Source: Candidatus Leptofilum gracile (GTDB lineage Bacteria > Chloroflexota > Anaerolineae > Promineifilales > Promineifilaceae). From it: a stretch of 64,000 nucleotides of DNA. The position numbers and the translations under genes are program-made. The stretch is taken from assembly GCA_016713825.1 (NCBI GenBank), contig JADJOJ010000010.1, forward strand, positions 682,001-746,000, written 5' to 3'. Under the pieces are notes generated by a model. It worked only from the letters and a program-made list of their open reading frames with translations. It was not told the DNA's origin and searched no databases. Below are positions 1 through 7,887 of this stretch, in pieces. The number at the start of each line of letters is the position of its first letter. Position 1 is the first letter of the stretch.

Positions 1-2317
1 CGTTAAGAACGGCCGCTTGCACATCAGGCCGGGTCAGGTACTCAATCAGCTCCGCTGCGCCGTCTGGGTCTGGCGCGTCGGCTGGAATACCCAGCCCCAC
101 AATCACGGGCATAAAGCCACGCCCCTCAGGGCCAGCCGGTGCCGGGAACGCGATGAAGTTATCTGGTTCGGCATTAAACGCTTCAATCAGGCGGGCGGTG
201 TGGTCAAACGCCACCCAAACTTCACCAGAGAGCAACGGTTCTTGCATGAACTCGTAGTTGATCGATTGCGGGTTCAGGGTTGGCCATAGGGAGTCGCGCG
301 CCCAGGCCATCATCTCTGCGGCTGCCTCACTGCGGAATTCGGTTACCATGCCACCCGTGAACGAGGGGAACAGGTACCCTTCCAGGAAGCGGTGGAACAG
401 ACCGGCATGGGGCAGACCGCATTTTTGCTCGCCCGTGTCATCCAGAATGTTCTGGCACCATTGGCCAAACTGTTCCCAGGTGAGTGCGTTTACATCGGCG
501 CCTTCGGGCAGGTACGGCAGCGCTTCAACGTTGGCCGCCATGATGTAGGTGGCCTGCATCCAGGGGACATAGTAGAGGAAATCATCGGTGCCTAGCAAAC
601 CGGCATCAATAAAAGCGGGTGCCAAATCACGGCTGTCTAGCAAATCCTCAGCCACGTCAATCATGTTCATCATGGCATCTTCACGCGCCAGCGGCGGGAA
701 GGTGCCGTGCAATGCGCCAACCAGATCGATGGAGCCACTGCCTGCCAAAATCTGGTCGATCAGGGGGCCTTCCTCGCTGGCGCTGAAGTTGTAGCCGCCC
801 TCGGCCAGAATAGCGCGGAAGCGCTCTTGCTCTTCGACGGGGCTAAACTGGGTAGAGATGAAGGTGAGATCGCTGGCAACGGCCGTTTCCCCACCAGTTG
901 GCTGCGCCGCAGCAGATGCTTCGCCCACTTCATTTACCTGGCACGGGCCATCACCCAACGGGTCTGGTGCCCAGCAAGGTGCGCCGGTTTCGTTCATCAA
1001 CGCTTGCAGATTGCTGCCTTCTTGATCGAGAACGGCCGTCACATCTTCACCATCCAAAACAATGCGGTCGAACGCATTGCGGAAGATTTGGTTGATTTCA
1101 CCACCGCGATCGCCCAAACCAACTGGCAACAGCGCAGGCAGCGCATCAGGAGATGTTGCCTGGGCCGCCACGGCGCCCGCTTCAATTTCCACACCAACCG
1201 GCAGGTCAGTGGTATCCACCCCGTCTACAACCGGGAAAAAGCCAAGGTCACGCAGAACGGCCGCTTGTACATCAGGCCGGGTCAGGAACTCAATCATTTC
1301 AGCGCCAGCTTCTGGGTTTGGCGCGTCAGCCGGAATCCCCAGCCCCACAATAACCGGCATGAAGCCACGCCCCTTCGGGCCAGCCGGAGCCGGGAAGGCG
1401 ATGAAGTTGTCCGGTTCAGCATTAAACGCTTCGATCAGGCGCGCTGTGTGGTCAAACGCCACCATCACTTCGCCAGATAGCAGCGGCTCTTGCATGAACT
1501 CGTAATTGATCGATTGCGGATTGATGGTCGGCCATAGGGTGTCGCGGGCCCAGATCATCATCTCCATCGCTTCGGTGCTGCGGAAATTGCTAACCATGCC
1601 GCCGGTAAACGAGGGGAACAAGTACCCTTCCAGGAAGCGATGGAACAAACCGGCATGGGGCAAACCGCAGCCCTGGTTGCCCGTCTCGGTAAGAATGTTT
1701 TGGCACCATTCGCCAAACTGCTCCCAGGTCAGCGCGTTTACATCAGCCCCGTCGGGCAGATATTGCAGCGCATCGGTGTGGGCCGCCATGATGTAAGTCG
1801 CCTGCATCCAGGGGATGTAGTACAGAAAATCTTCGCTGCCCAGCAAGCCGGTGTCGATGTACGCCTGAGCCAAATCGCGATCGGCTGAGAGGTCATCTGC
1901 CAGGTCGGCCATGTTCAGCAGCGCATCTTCACGCGCCAGGGGCGGGAAGGTGCCGTGCAGCGCGCCAACCACATCTACAGAGCCGCTGCCCGCCAAAATT
2001 TGGTCAATCAGTGGACCTTCTTCGCTGGCAGAAAAGTCGTAGCCGCCTTCAGCTAAGATGGCGCGGAACTTTTCGGCTTCCTCTACAGGGCTAAACTGCG
2101 TTGACACAAATGTGGCATTGCCCATCGCCTCATCGGCCGGCTCATCGGCCGGTTCGGCGGCTGGTTCATCGGCTGGCGTGTCCGTTTCTGTGACCGTGTC
2201 TGTACTTTCTGTAGTTGTATCCGTTTCATCTGTTGGGGTTTCAGCATCATCGCCGCCACAGGCAGCGACCAAAAATGCCAAGACAAGCAATAAAGAGAGT
2301 ATTCTGAGGTATTTCAT
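1..2317 (-). CDS. Two-domain extracellular sugar-binding lipoprotein (ABC transporter), C-terminus beyond window
   Basis: The reading frame starts at an ATG (2315-2317) 4 bases after a perfect TAAGGAGGAG ribosome site and stays open to the window edge, at least 772 codons. The N-terminus is a lipoprotein signal (hydrophobic run, then LVAACGG; lipid Cys about residue 20). An acidic T/E/P/A-rich tether follows to about residue 65. Then come two homologous family 1 solute-binding domains, about residues 70-480 and 486 onward, repeating with an exact 416-residue (1248-base) period. Both share STQFSPVEE, GPLIDQILAGSGS, HGTFPPLARED, LPHAGLFHRFLEGYLFPSF and AFDHTARLIEAFNAEPDNF. Such proteins normally carry one domain of about 400 residues and deliver carbohydrate to an ABC permease. 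The gene lies 66 bases downstream of a LacI-type regulator, as in sugar-uptake operons. The substrate cannot be read from the sequence. Confidence 0.88.
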   Translation of the reverse strand, partial: MKYLRILSLLLVLAFLVAACGGDDAETPTDETDTTTESTDTVTETDTPADEPAAEPADEPADEAMGNATFVSTQFSPVEEAEKFRAILAEGGYDFSASEEGPLIDQILAGSGSVDVVGALHGTFPPLAREDALLNMADLADDLSADRDLAQAYIDTGLLGSEDFLYYIPWMQATYIMAAHTDALQYLPDGADVNALTWEQFGEWCQNILTETGNQGCGLPHAGLFHRFLEGYLFPSFTGGMVSNFRSTEAMEMMIWARDTLWPTINPQSINYEFMQEPLLSGEVMVAFDHTARLIEAFNAEPDNFIAFPAPAGPKGRGFMPVIVGLGIPADAPNPEAGAEMIEFLTRPDVQAAVLRDLGFFPVVDGVDTTDLPVGVEIEAGAVAAQATSPDALPALLPVGLGDRGGEINQIFRNAFDRIVLDGEDVTAVLDQEGSNLQALMNETGAPCWAPDPLGDGPCQVNEVGEASAAAQPTGGETAVASDLTFISTQFSPVEEQERFRAILAEGGYNFSASEEGPLIDQILAGSGSIDLVGALHGTFPPLAREDAMMNMIDVAEDLLDSRDLAPAFIDAGLLGTDDFLYYVPWMQATYIMAANVEALPYLPEGADVNALTWEQFGQWCQNILDDTGEQKCGLPHAGLFHRFLEGYLFPSFTGGMVTEFRSEAAAEMMAWARDSLWPTLNPQSINYEFMQEPLLSGEVWVAFDHTARLIEAFNAEPDNFIAFPAPAGPEGRGFMPVIVGLGIPADAPDPDGAAELIEYLTRPDVQAAVLN

Positions 2318-2383
2318 TTTCTCCTCCTTAAACAAAGGAATTTTCAGTTCAGGTTTTGTGGATAAATAGTTGGTGTTAATTTT

Positions 2384-3418
2384 TTACGGAGCTTCACCTC
2401 CTTTGCTTGGTGCACTGGTCGATTGTCGAATAATGAGTGAGGGTTTTATGATGACTTGCTTCTCTTCGTTTGGCTTTCCGTCAATCAGGTTGAGGAGCAT
2501 TTCGGCAACTTTCGACCCCATGTCGGAGGCGGGTTGGTGGACTGTGGTTAGAGGTGGATGGGCGTATTCCGATAAAAGAATGTCGTCGAAACCCGTAATG
2601 CTAATATCTTTGCCAACGGTTAGGCCGTGGTCCTGCACGGCACCCATCGCACCCAGGGCCAGCAGGTCGTTGCAGGCTACCAGAGCGGTTGGCGGTTCTG
2701 GCAGCTCTAGCAGCAATTTTGCCGCTTGCCTACCGGAGCGCTGCCGGAAATTGGTTTCGATGATGAGGTTGGGGTCAACGGGGAGGTTGTGGGCGGTTAG
2801 CCCATCAATGAAGCCCTGCACCCGGTGGTGAGATTTTGTGAGATTGGTTGGCTCGGCGATGCAGGCGAGCCGGGTGTGGCCAAGTTCAACAAGGTGGTCA
2901 ACAACTTGCCTGACACCGTAACGGCCGTCTTCATCCACAAGATGAAAATCATTGTTCGCTTCGGTTTGGCCAAAGGCCACAAAAGGCACCCCATGCTCTC
3001 TTAAAAGATCGATGCGGGCATCTTGCAATTTGGTTCGCACCACAATAAAGCCATCGAAGCGCCGACTGCGCAAATGTCTTAAATAGGTTTCTAGTTCATC
3101 TTCAGAATCGGTTGTGGAAATATTCAGGTCGTAGCCAAATTGGGCAATATACTCAACAATGCCAGAAAGAAATTCACTAAAGAAGGGGTCAGAAAAGCGC
3201 AGCGTGTTGGCCGATGGCAGGATGAGGGCCAGGGTATCGGTGCGCTGTTTTTGCAGATTGCGGGCGGTGATATTGGGCTCGTAGCCCATCTCTGCGGCCA
3301 CCCGTTGCACCAGTTCGCGGGTTTGGGGGCTAATATCTTCAAACCCGGCCAGCGCACGTGACACCGTGGGAACCGATTTTCCAACACGTTGTGAAATATC
3401 TTTCAAGGTAACGGGCAT
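2384..3418 (-). CDS. LacI/GalR-family transcriptional regulator
   Basis: A 344-residue protein of typical family length. The N-terminal helix-turn-helix is TLKDISQRVGKSVPTVSRAL (about residues 3-23), followed by the hinge region NITARNLQKQRTDTLALILP and a periplasmic-binding-protein-like effector domain (about 60-335) with VDEDGRYGVRQVVDHL and CNDLLALGAMGAVQDHG. The start ATG is preceded by AGGAG. It is the first gene of an apparent unit with the solute-binding lipoprotein downstream (66-base gap). Two perfect palindromes of LacI-operator type lie 85-131 bases upstream. It is therefore inferred to repress itself and the sugar transporter, with release by a sugar ligand. Confidence 0.93.
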   Translation of the reverse strand: MPVTLKDISQRVGKSVPTVSRALAGFEDISPQTRELVQRVAAEMGYEPNITARNLQKQRTDTLALILPSANTLRFSDPFFSEFLSGIVEYIAQFGYDLNISTTDSEDELETYLRHLRSRRFDGFIVVRTKLQDARIDLLREHGVPFVAFGQTEANNDFHLVDEDGRYGVRQVVDHLVELGHTRLACIAEPTNLTKSHHRVQGFIDGLTAHNLPVDPNLIIETNFRQRSGRQAAKLLLELPEPPTALVACNDLLALGAMGAVQDHGLTVGKDISITGFDDILLSEYAHPPLTTVHQPASDMGSKVAEMLLNLIDGKPNEEKQVIIKPSLIIRQSTSAPSKGGEAP

Positions 3419-3502
3419 GATTAGCTCCTGATGGGAACAGTCAATGCTGATATGCAGTTAAGATGTAGGTAGCTGGTAAACAGTGAAACTACACAACTAT
3501 TT

Positions 3503-3516
3503 CTAAAACGTTTTAG
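3503..3516. promoter_or_regulatory. LacI-type operator, downstream copy
   Basis: Perfect 14-base palindrome CTAAAACGTTTTAG with the central CG typical of LacI/GalR operators. It lies downstream of the predicted promoter of the regulator gene, in its leader, and is 33 bases centre to centre from an identical site. That spacing is about three helical turns, suited to cooperative binding by two dimers on one face. Confidence 0.8.
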
Positions 3517-3527
3517 TTATGATTACT

Positions 3528-3556
3528 AATGTAATCTAAAACGTTTTAGACGTCAA
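3528..3556 (-). promoter_or_regulatory. Predicted sigma70-type promoter for the lacI-type regulator and binding protein
   Basis: On the minus strand, TTGACG (3551-3556) and TACATT (3528-3533) are separated by 17 bases, and the spacer contains the operator. The -35 matches consensus at 5 of 6 bases and the -10 at 4 of 6. Its overlap with the operator makes it the best promoter candidate in this gap. Confidence 0.55.
3536..3549. promoter_or_regulatory. LacI-type operator, promoter-spacer copy
   Basis: Second perfect CTAAAACGTTTTAG. It sits inside the 17-base spacer between the predicted -35 and -10 elements of the minus-strand promoter, so repressor bound here would block RNA polymerase directly. 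Confidence 0.8.
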
Positions 3557-3639
3557 GATGTTCTTTTGGCTTTTTGCTGGAATTTGTGAGTTTTTTTGGG
3601 GGCAAGAAGAGTGAGGAGGTGGTTTGAGCAGGTGGGGGA

Positions 3640-3676
3640 ACGGCCGTTTCTCACTAAATTGTGGAGAAACGGCCGT
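3640..3676. terminator. Hairpin built from two ACGGCCGT palindromes, possible terminator
   Basis: A perfect 13-base inverted repeat (ACGGCCGTTTCTC at 3640-3652 and its complement at 3664-3676) with an 11-base loop. It lies just past the stop codon of the minus-strand peroxiredoxin gene. No clear U-tract follows, so it may stabilise the mRNA end rather than terminate by itself. Confidence 0.4.
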
Positions 3677-3681
3677 CCTGT

Positions 3682-4149
3682 TTAATCGTCGAGGGAATCG
3701 ATCAGATCAAGCATTTCGGTGTTGCTGGGGATGTCTTGCATGTTGTGCCCGTAATGGATATAGCGGGCAACGCCAGCCTTGTCTACCAGCACCTGGGCGG
3801 GCATCCGGCCAAATTTGAAGATTTTGATCTGTTGGCCATACAGCTTTAGCACGCTGTGCTGGGGATCGGGCAGGCCGGTGAACGGCAGGTTGTGTTCGCC
3901 AAAGTAGCTGGCAAACTTTTGCTGATTTTCTGGGCCGAGGACGAGGACGGCCGTTTCTCGCTCTACAAACTCATCATAATCTTGACGCAACTGCGCCATA
4001 TGCTTTTGGCAAAATGGTCACATAAAGCCCCGGTTAAACACCAGCAGCACGTGCTGCTTCCCCTTAAACTGGGAAAGCGAAACTTCATTTCCTTTGTAAT
4101 CTGCCAGCGTAAAGTCGGGCGCTGGGGCATTGAGTTCTACTTGAGCCAT
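3682..4149 (-). CDS. AhpC/TSA-type peroxiredoxin-like protein with in-frame UGA (probable selenoprotein, Sec44)
   Basis: From ATG 4147-4149, behind AAGGAAG, the frame reads a thioredoxin-fold N-terminus (APAPDFTLADYKGNEVSLS, then VLLVFNRGFM), an in-frame TGA at 4018-4020 (codon 44), then PFCQKHMAQLRQDYDEF and the rest of the domain to LDLIDSLDD. The TGA falls where relatives have the peroxidatic Cys (RGFxCPFC). The coding sense on both sides argues for selenocysteine, with U-P-F-C as the redox motif. About 20 bases after the TGA, GGCGC-AGTT-GCGTC can form a 5-bp stem with a G-containing loop, as expected of a bacterial SECIS. The product would be a 155-residue thiol/selenol peroxidase. A gene caller would otherwise report only the 105-residue C-terminal part. 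The Sec machinery lies outside this window. Confidence 0.8.
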
Positions 4150-4276
4150 TTTTCTTCCTTTTTGTAATTATGCAGTTTCTCTGGCTGTGGCCGGCGTCTC
4201 GCCGTCCCACCTAGTCGGCACCATCTGGAGATCGACCAAAGCACCTGTATTGTTACTTCTTGTTTTGTTTACACCT

Positions 4277-4302
4277 GTCATTCCGGCGAAAGCGGGAATG
4301 AC
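4277..4302. repeat. Short REP-like inverted repeat
   Basis: GTCATTCC (4277-4284) pairs with GGAATGAC (4295-4302) around a loop containing GCGAAAGC. The form resembles widespread bacterial intergenic palindromes and lies between two minus-strand genes, where it may act as a terminator. Confidence 0.5.
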
Positions 4303-4318
4303 GAGTTGGCGTGCGAAT

Positions 4319-4654
4319 TTATTTTGTAGGCCAGTCGGCCCCGTCGTAGTAGCGGGTGCCCCGGTGCCCCTGGCGGGGGATGGGCATTTCTAGCCGCTCG
4401 CCGGGACAGGCCACCATCACCAGCGTGCGCGGCTTGCCAGAATCGGGGTTGATGGCCCCGCCAATCAGTTCCTTGATTTGGCAGCGGCCCACCAGCGCGT
4501 CGTTAAAAATGGTGTAGACGTAATCGCCGACGTTCAGTTTGGATGGTTTGCCCGCCATGTGGAATTCAAACTCCTCCAGGCTGCCGTCGTACAAACAATC
4601 GACCTCTGCCTGACCGCGCATGGCTGGAATGGTTTTGGTGATGCCAAAGCTCAT
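4319..4654 (-). CDS. Small uncharacterised protein, possible PUA/ASCH-like fold
   Basis: A 111-residue protein with ATG preceded by a strong GGAGGAAAC site. It has no signal peptide or membrane segment. The central part, KLNVGDYVYTIFNDALVGRC then QIKELIGG, resembles the early strands of ASCH/PUA-like small beta-barrels (a 'GD-Y...-G-C-I-E' pattern). That resemblance is weak and is not used to assign a function. It lies downstream of the J-domain gene on the same strand, separated by an inverted repeat, so cotranscription is uncertain. No family recognised with confidence. Confidence 0.7.
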   Translation of the reverse strand: MSFGITKTIPAMRGQAEVDCLYDGSLEEFEFHMAGKPSKLNVGDYVYTIFNDALVGRCQIKELIGGAINPDSGKPRTLVMVACPGERLEMPIPRQGHRGTRYYDGADWPTK

Positions 4655-4679
4655 GTTTCCTCCGTTTTGGTTTGATCGT

Positions 4680-4735
4680 GGCTGGTAGTTGGTGGCTGGT
4701 TAGGTGCATGCGCAACCAGCCTCCAACCACCAGCC
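4680..4735. repeat. 22-base inverted repeat with 12-base loop
   Basis: The arms at 4680-4701 and 4714-4735 match at 20 of 22 bases and are rich in the word GGCTGGT. The element sits directly after the stop codon of the minus-strand J-domain gene, so it may serve as its transcript end. It belongs to the family of 7-base-word hairpins seen elsewhere in the window. Confidence 0.6.
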
Positions 4736-4736
4736 G

Positions 4737-5546
4737 CTATTCATTGGTTGTAAATTGGGCCAGCTGCCCTTGCAAATCAAGCAAATCGACGCGGGTGCGC
4801 TGGATGATGCGCTGTAAATCCCGCTTGACCGCTTCCCACCAGCTTTTGCCTTCTGCTTCTAGCTGCTGGGCTTTGCGCCACAGCCTGGCCACGTTGTCTT
4901 GCCGCAGGGCGCGGTACTGCTGCTGCACCTTGCGCTGCCGCCGCTGAATTTTCAGCAGCTGTTCCCGCTGCTTACGAATGTGTGGATTTTGGATGCTGGC
5001 CAGTTCGGCAACGGCCGTTCCATCCAGCTCCCCTGCCAAATTGTGTAGCGCCGCCATATCTTGCTGCTCGTAGGCCACATTCACGGCAGACATCATCGCC
5101 GTCATGTAGGCCCGTTCGGCGCTGCCTGCGGCCAGGTCTGGATGAAAGCGGCGGGCCAGCTCACGGTAGAGCCGCCTGGCGGCTTCTTTTTCCTGCTGCG
5201 GCGTGGCCAGTTCGGGCAGGGCAATCTCGTCAAATTCGACGGTTTCGGGAACGGCCGTTTCCCCCTCAACCGCAAATGGATCGCCATCGTTGGCCAGTTC
5301 AATGCCTTGCTGGTGCAGCTTGAGCTGCGTCAGGCAGCTTTCCCGCTCGGCCCGCAGCGCCAGCGTCTCTTCGATGAGGTCGCCCAGCTTCAGGCGGCAC
5401 TGCATGCGGAAGGCGTTGACCGCGGCTTGCTCCTGCGCCAGTTTGGCTTCGGCAGCCACCAGCTGCTGCCGCGCCGCTTCCAAATCGGTAGCGAGCTGTT
5501 CTGGCTGGTATGGGGGTTGGGGAACGGCCGTCATTGCTCTTTTCAT
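4737..5546 (-). CDS. J-domain protein with N-terminal coiled coil
   Basis: About 269 residues. Residues 20-90 are rich in Ala, Glu, Leu and Gln and look like a long coiled coil. A J-domain core follows, RRLYRELARRFHPDLA, with the essential HPD tripeptide that stimulates DnaK-type chaperone ATPase. The C-terminus is a second charged helical region (RKQREQLLKIQRRQRKVQQQ). There is no G/F region or zinc domain, so this is a class III (C-type) J-protein, which usually brings Hsp70 to a specific client. The ATG at 5544-5546 is preferred over the TTG three codons upstream; MTAVPQ at 5534 is another option. Confidence 0.82.
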   Translation of the reverse strand: MKRAMTAVPQPPYQPEQLATDLEAARQQLVAAEAKLAQEQAAVNAFRMQCRLKLGDLIEETLALRAERESCLTQLKLHQQGIELANDGDPFAVEGETAVPETVEFDEIALPELATPQQEKEAARRLYRELARRFHPDLAAGSAERAYMTAMMSAVNVAYEQQDMAALHNLAGELDGTAVAELASIQNPHIRKQREQLLKIQRRQRKVQQQYRALRQDNVARLWRKAQQLEAEGKSWWEAVKRDLQRIIQRTRVDLLDLQGQLAQFTTNE

Positions 5547-5816
5547 CACAATCAAGTATAGGCCACATTTCTGGAGGCTTCAACGGGCGGGGAACTTTGC
5601 CCACTTTTTTGGGTCTTTCGGATTTCGTGGGGTTTTGCGTTTCACGGGCTGTTAACCCACTGAATTCCCGAAGAGCCAAAATTGTTACGAAATGGTGAAG
5701 AAACGGCCGTTCCCCGTAATCTTCCCTTCGCTGGCGGCATCAAACCGGTGCAAGCAGCCGCCCGAATTTAATTGAACTCTTCACGGACTGCGGACAACTT
5801 TATCGGTATACTAAAA

Positions 5817-7661
5817 ATGATGAGTGAACCTACAGACAAGAACGGCCGTCTCTACTATCGCTGGGAATGGCCGCTGAAAGCAACCCCTGAAGCATTCTGG
5901 CCCTTTTTTGCCAACACCAACCGCGTGAACCGAGACACCGGCATTTTCCCCGTGGATGAACTGCCCCTGCGCTCGCAAGATGGCGGCGCTGGCCGCCGTC
6001 GCCTGCGTTTTCGCCTGCCGCTGCCCATTACCTGGGTAGAAGAACCCTTTGAATGGGTGGCCCCGTACCGCTACGGCGTGCTGCGCCGCTACGAAAATGG
6101 CCCGCTGCGCACAATGGAAGTGCTGGCCACTATTTCGCCCCAGCCCGCGGGCGGATCCACCCTGGTGTATGAAACCTGGGTTAAACCACGCAACCTTCTT
6201 GGTTGGCTGGCGGCCCCCATTGCGTTGGGGATTATTGCCCCCCAGCGGTTTGGCGCGGCGGTGCGGAAATATGACGCGGTGGCTGCCCTGGATGCCCCAC
6301 CGCTGCTGCTGAAACGGCCGCATCGCCTGGTTCCCGGTGCCGAAGGTCGCCTGAACAGCATGATCGAGCAGTTGGTGGCCCAGGGTGTGGCGCCGCATCT
6401 GCTGGATCGGCTGGTGCGGGAAATTAAGGAAGCGGATGATTTGGTGTTGGCCCATTTACGGCCGTATGCCCTGGCCGACCAATGGGGCGCACCGCGCCGC
6501 ACCGTGCTGGAACTGGCCCTCGCCGCTACCCGCGTGGGGCTGCTCGATTTCCAGTGGGAGCTGCTGTGCCCGATGTGTCGCGGCGCGGCCGACCGGGTGC
6601 ACAACCATCTGTCGGATCTGTCTACCAGCGGCCACTGCACCACCTGCCAGATCGATTTTAAGGCAGACGACGAGCACGCCATCGAGCTGACCTTTGCCCC
6701 CAATCCCACCATTCGCCCGGTGGAGCGCACCGAATATTGCGTCGCTGGGCCGCACCAGACGCCCCACATTGCCGTGCAGCAGCTGCTGCTGCCGCGCGAG
6801 GCACGTACGGTGCAGCCCAACCTCAAGCTGGGCCGCTACCGGGCTCGCACGATGGGGTTATCTGGCAGCCAACAAATTTTGGTAGCGGAACAGGGCGCTG
6901 ACAGCCTGGAACTCTCGCTGGGTGCCGCTGGTTGGGAGCCGGAGACCCGAACGGCCGTTTCCCACACGCGCCTGGAACTGCACAACGCAACGGCCGTTCC
7001 CCAACTGTTTATTTTAGAAGAGATGGCCTGGAGCGATCAGGCCATCACCGCCGCCGAGGTCATTTCTTTGCAGCGGTTTCGCGATCTGTTCACCGGGGAA
7101 GCGCTCCAGCCAGGCGAGCAGTTCTCCGTGGGCAGCCTGACGGTGCTGTTCACCGATTTGCGCGACTCCACCCGCCTTTACCGCGAAATTGGCGATGCGC
7201 CCGCCTTTGGCCTGGTGCGCAACCATTTCGACGTGCTGCACGACGCCATCGCCGAGGAAGAGGGAGCCATCGTCAAAACAATTGGCGACGCGGTGATGGC
7301 CGTCTTCCGCCGCCCGATTTCGGCGGTGCGGGCGATGGTGAAAGCGCAGGCGATCCTGGCCAATCCGAGGGATGGGGAACGGCCGTTGCAGCTCAAAGCG
7401 GCCGTACATGCTGGCCCTTCCATTGCCGTCACCCTCAACGAGCGGCTCGACTACTTTGGCACCAACATCAACATCGCCGCCCGCCTGGAAAAATTCTCCC
7501 AGGGCAACGATCTCATCCTCTCCGACTTTGTTTACTCCGACCCCGAAGTGCAGGCGTTCATCAAAGATGGCTCCGCACCCTTACAAACAAAATCGTTTGA
7601 GACCCAGCTCAAGGGGTTCGACGACGAATGCTTCAACCTCTGGCGCATTGTCCCAGAGTAG
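5817..7661 (+). CDS. SRPBCC/START-like protein with C-terminal adenylate/guanylate cyclase domain
   Basis: A protein of 614 residues (613 from the second ATG at 5820). Residues about 15-170 look like an SRPBCC (START-like) ligand-binding fold (WPLKATPEAFWPFFANTNRV). The middle has a zinc-ribbon-like CPMC...CTTC pair within a DUF5939-like segment. Residues about 437-600 form a class III nucleotidyl cyclase: TVLFTDLRDSTRLY supplies the first metal Asp and IVKTIGDAVMAVF the second, with NINIAARLEKFSQGND near the end. Class III cyclases make cAMP or cGMP; the substrate-selecting residues were not assigned. No membrane segment is seen, so it is likely a cytoplasmic ligand-sensing cyclase. The stand-alone monocistronic setting gives no partner. 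A TATACT at 5807-5812 may drive a near-leaderless mRNA. Confidence 0.86.
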   Translation: MMSEPTDKNGRLYYRWEWPLKATPEAFWPFFANTNRVNRDTGIFPVDELPLRSQDGGAGRRRLRFRLPLPITWVEEPFEWVAPYRYGVLRRYENGPLRTMEVLATISPQPAGGSTLVYETWVKPRNLLGWLAAPIALGIIAPQRFGAAVRKYDAVAALDAPPLLLKRPHRLVPGAEGRLNSMIEQLVAQGVAPHLLDRLVREIKEADDLVLAHLRPYALADQWGAPRRTVLELALAATRVGLLDFQWELLCPMCRGAADRVHNHLSDLSTSGHCTTCQIDFKADDEHAIELTFAPNPTIRPVERTEYCVAGPHQTPHIAVQQLLLPREARTVQPNLKLGRYRARTMGLSGSQQILVAEQGADSLELSLGAAGWEPETRTAVSHTRLELHNATAVPQLFILEEMAWSDQAITAAEVISLQRFRDLFTGEALQPGEQFSVGSLTVLFTDLRDSTRLYREIGDAPAFGLVRNHFDVLHDAIAEEEGAIVKTIGDAVMAVFRRPISAVRAMVKAQAILANPRDGERPLQLKAAVHAGPSIAVTLNERLDYFGTNINIAARLEKFSQGNDLILSDFVYSDPEVQAFIKDGSAPLQTKSFETQLKGFDDECFNLWRIVPE

Positions 7662-7723
7662 CCTTCTTTTCATTTTCCCGGGAACTTGTTGTGAATTAAA
7701 AAATAAATGAGGTAATGTGCTCC

Positions 7724-7772
7724 GGCCGGTCTCCTGACCGTGCCGGCTGGTGGCGCGGTCAGGAGACCGGCC
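7724..7772. repeat. Perfect 17-bp inverted repeat, dispersed element and likely terminator
   Basis: The arms 7724-7740 and 7756-7772 are perfect complements with a 15-base loop, about 60 bases after the cyclase stop. The right arm plus its flank (7756-7777, 22 bases) recurs identically inside a membrane-protein gene at 22001-22022 and in a degenerate form at 12921-12947. It is therefore a dispersed repeat and not only a terminator. Confidence 0.75.
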
Positions 7773-7887
7773 ACAGCGTTACGCGATTATTTTCTTAAAC
7801 TACAAGGAATTTCCGGGAAAATACGCCAAATTGCCAAGTTGCCTGTTTCCACGTATGCTTAGATAAGTCCGGCCACAGGAGCATACA

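Noticed and set aside
707..1480. Plus-strand reading frame of 257 residues
   Set aside because: It is the antisense shadow of the minus-strand two-domain binding-protein gene, which has a ribosome site, a lipobox and a full family sequence.
3682..3999. Peroxiredoxin as a 105-residue protein starting at MAQLRQ
   Set aside because: This would drop the conserved N-terminal strands and the catalytic motif, which are present in frame just before the TGA.
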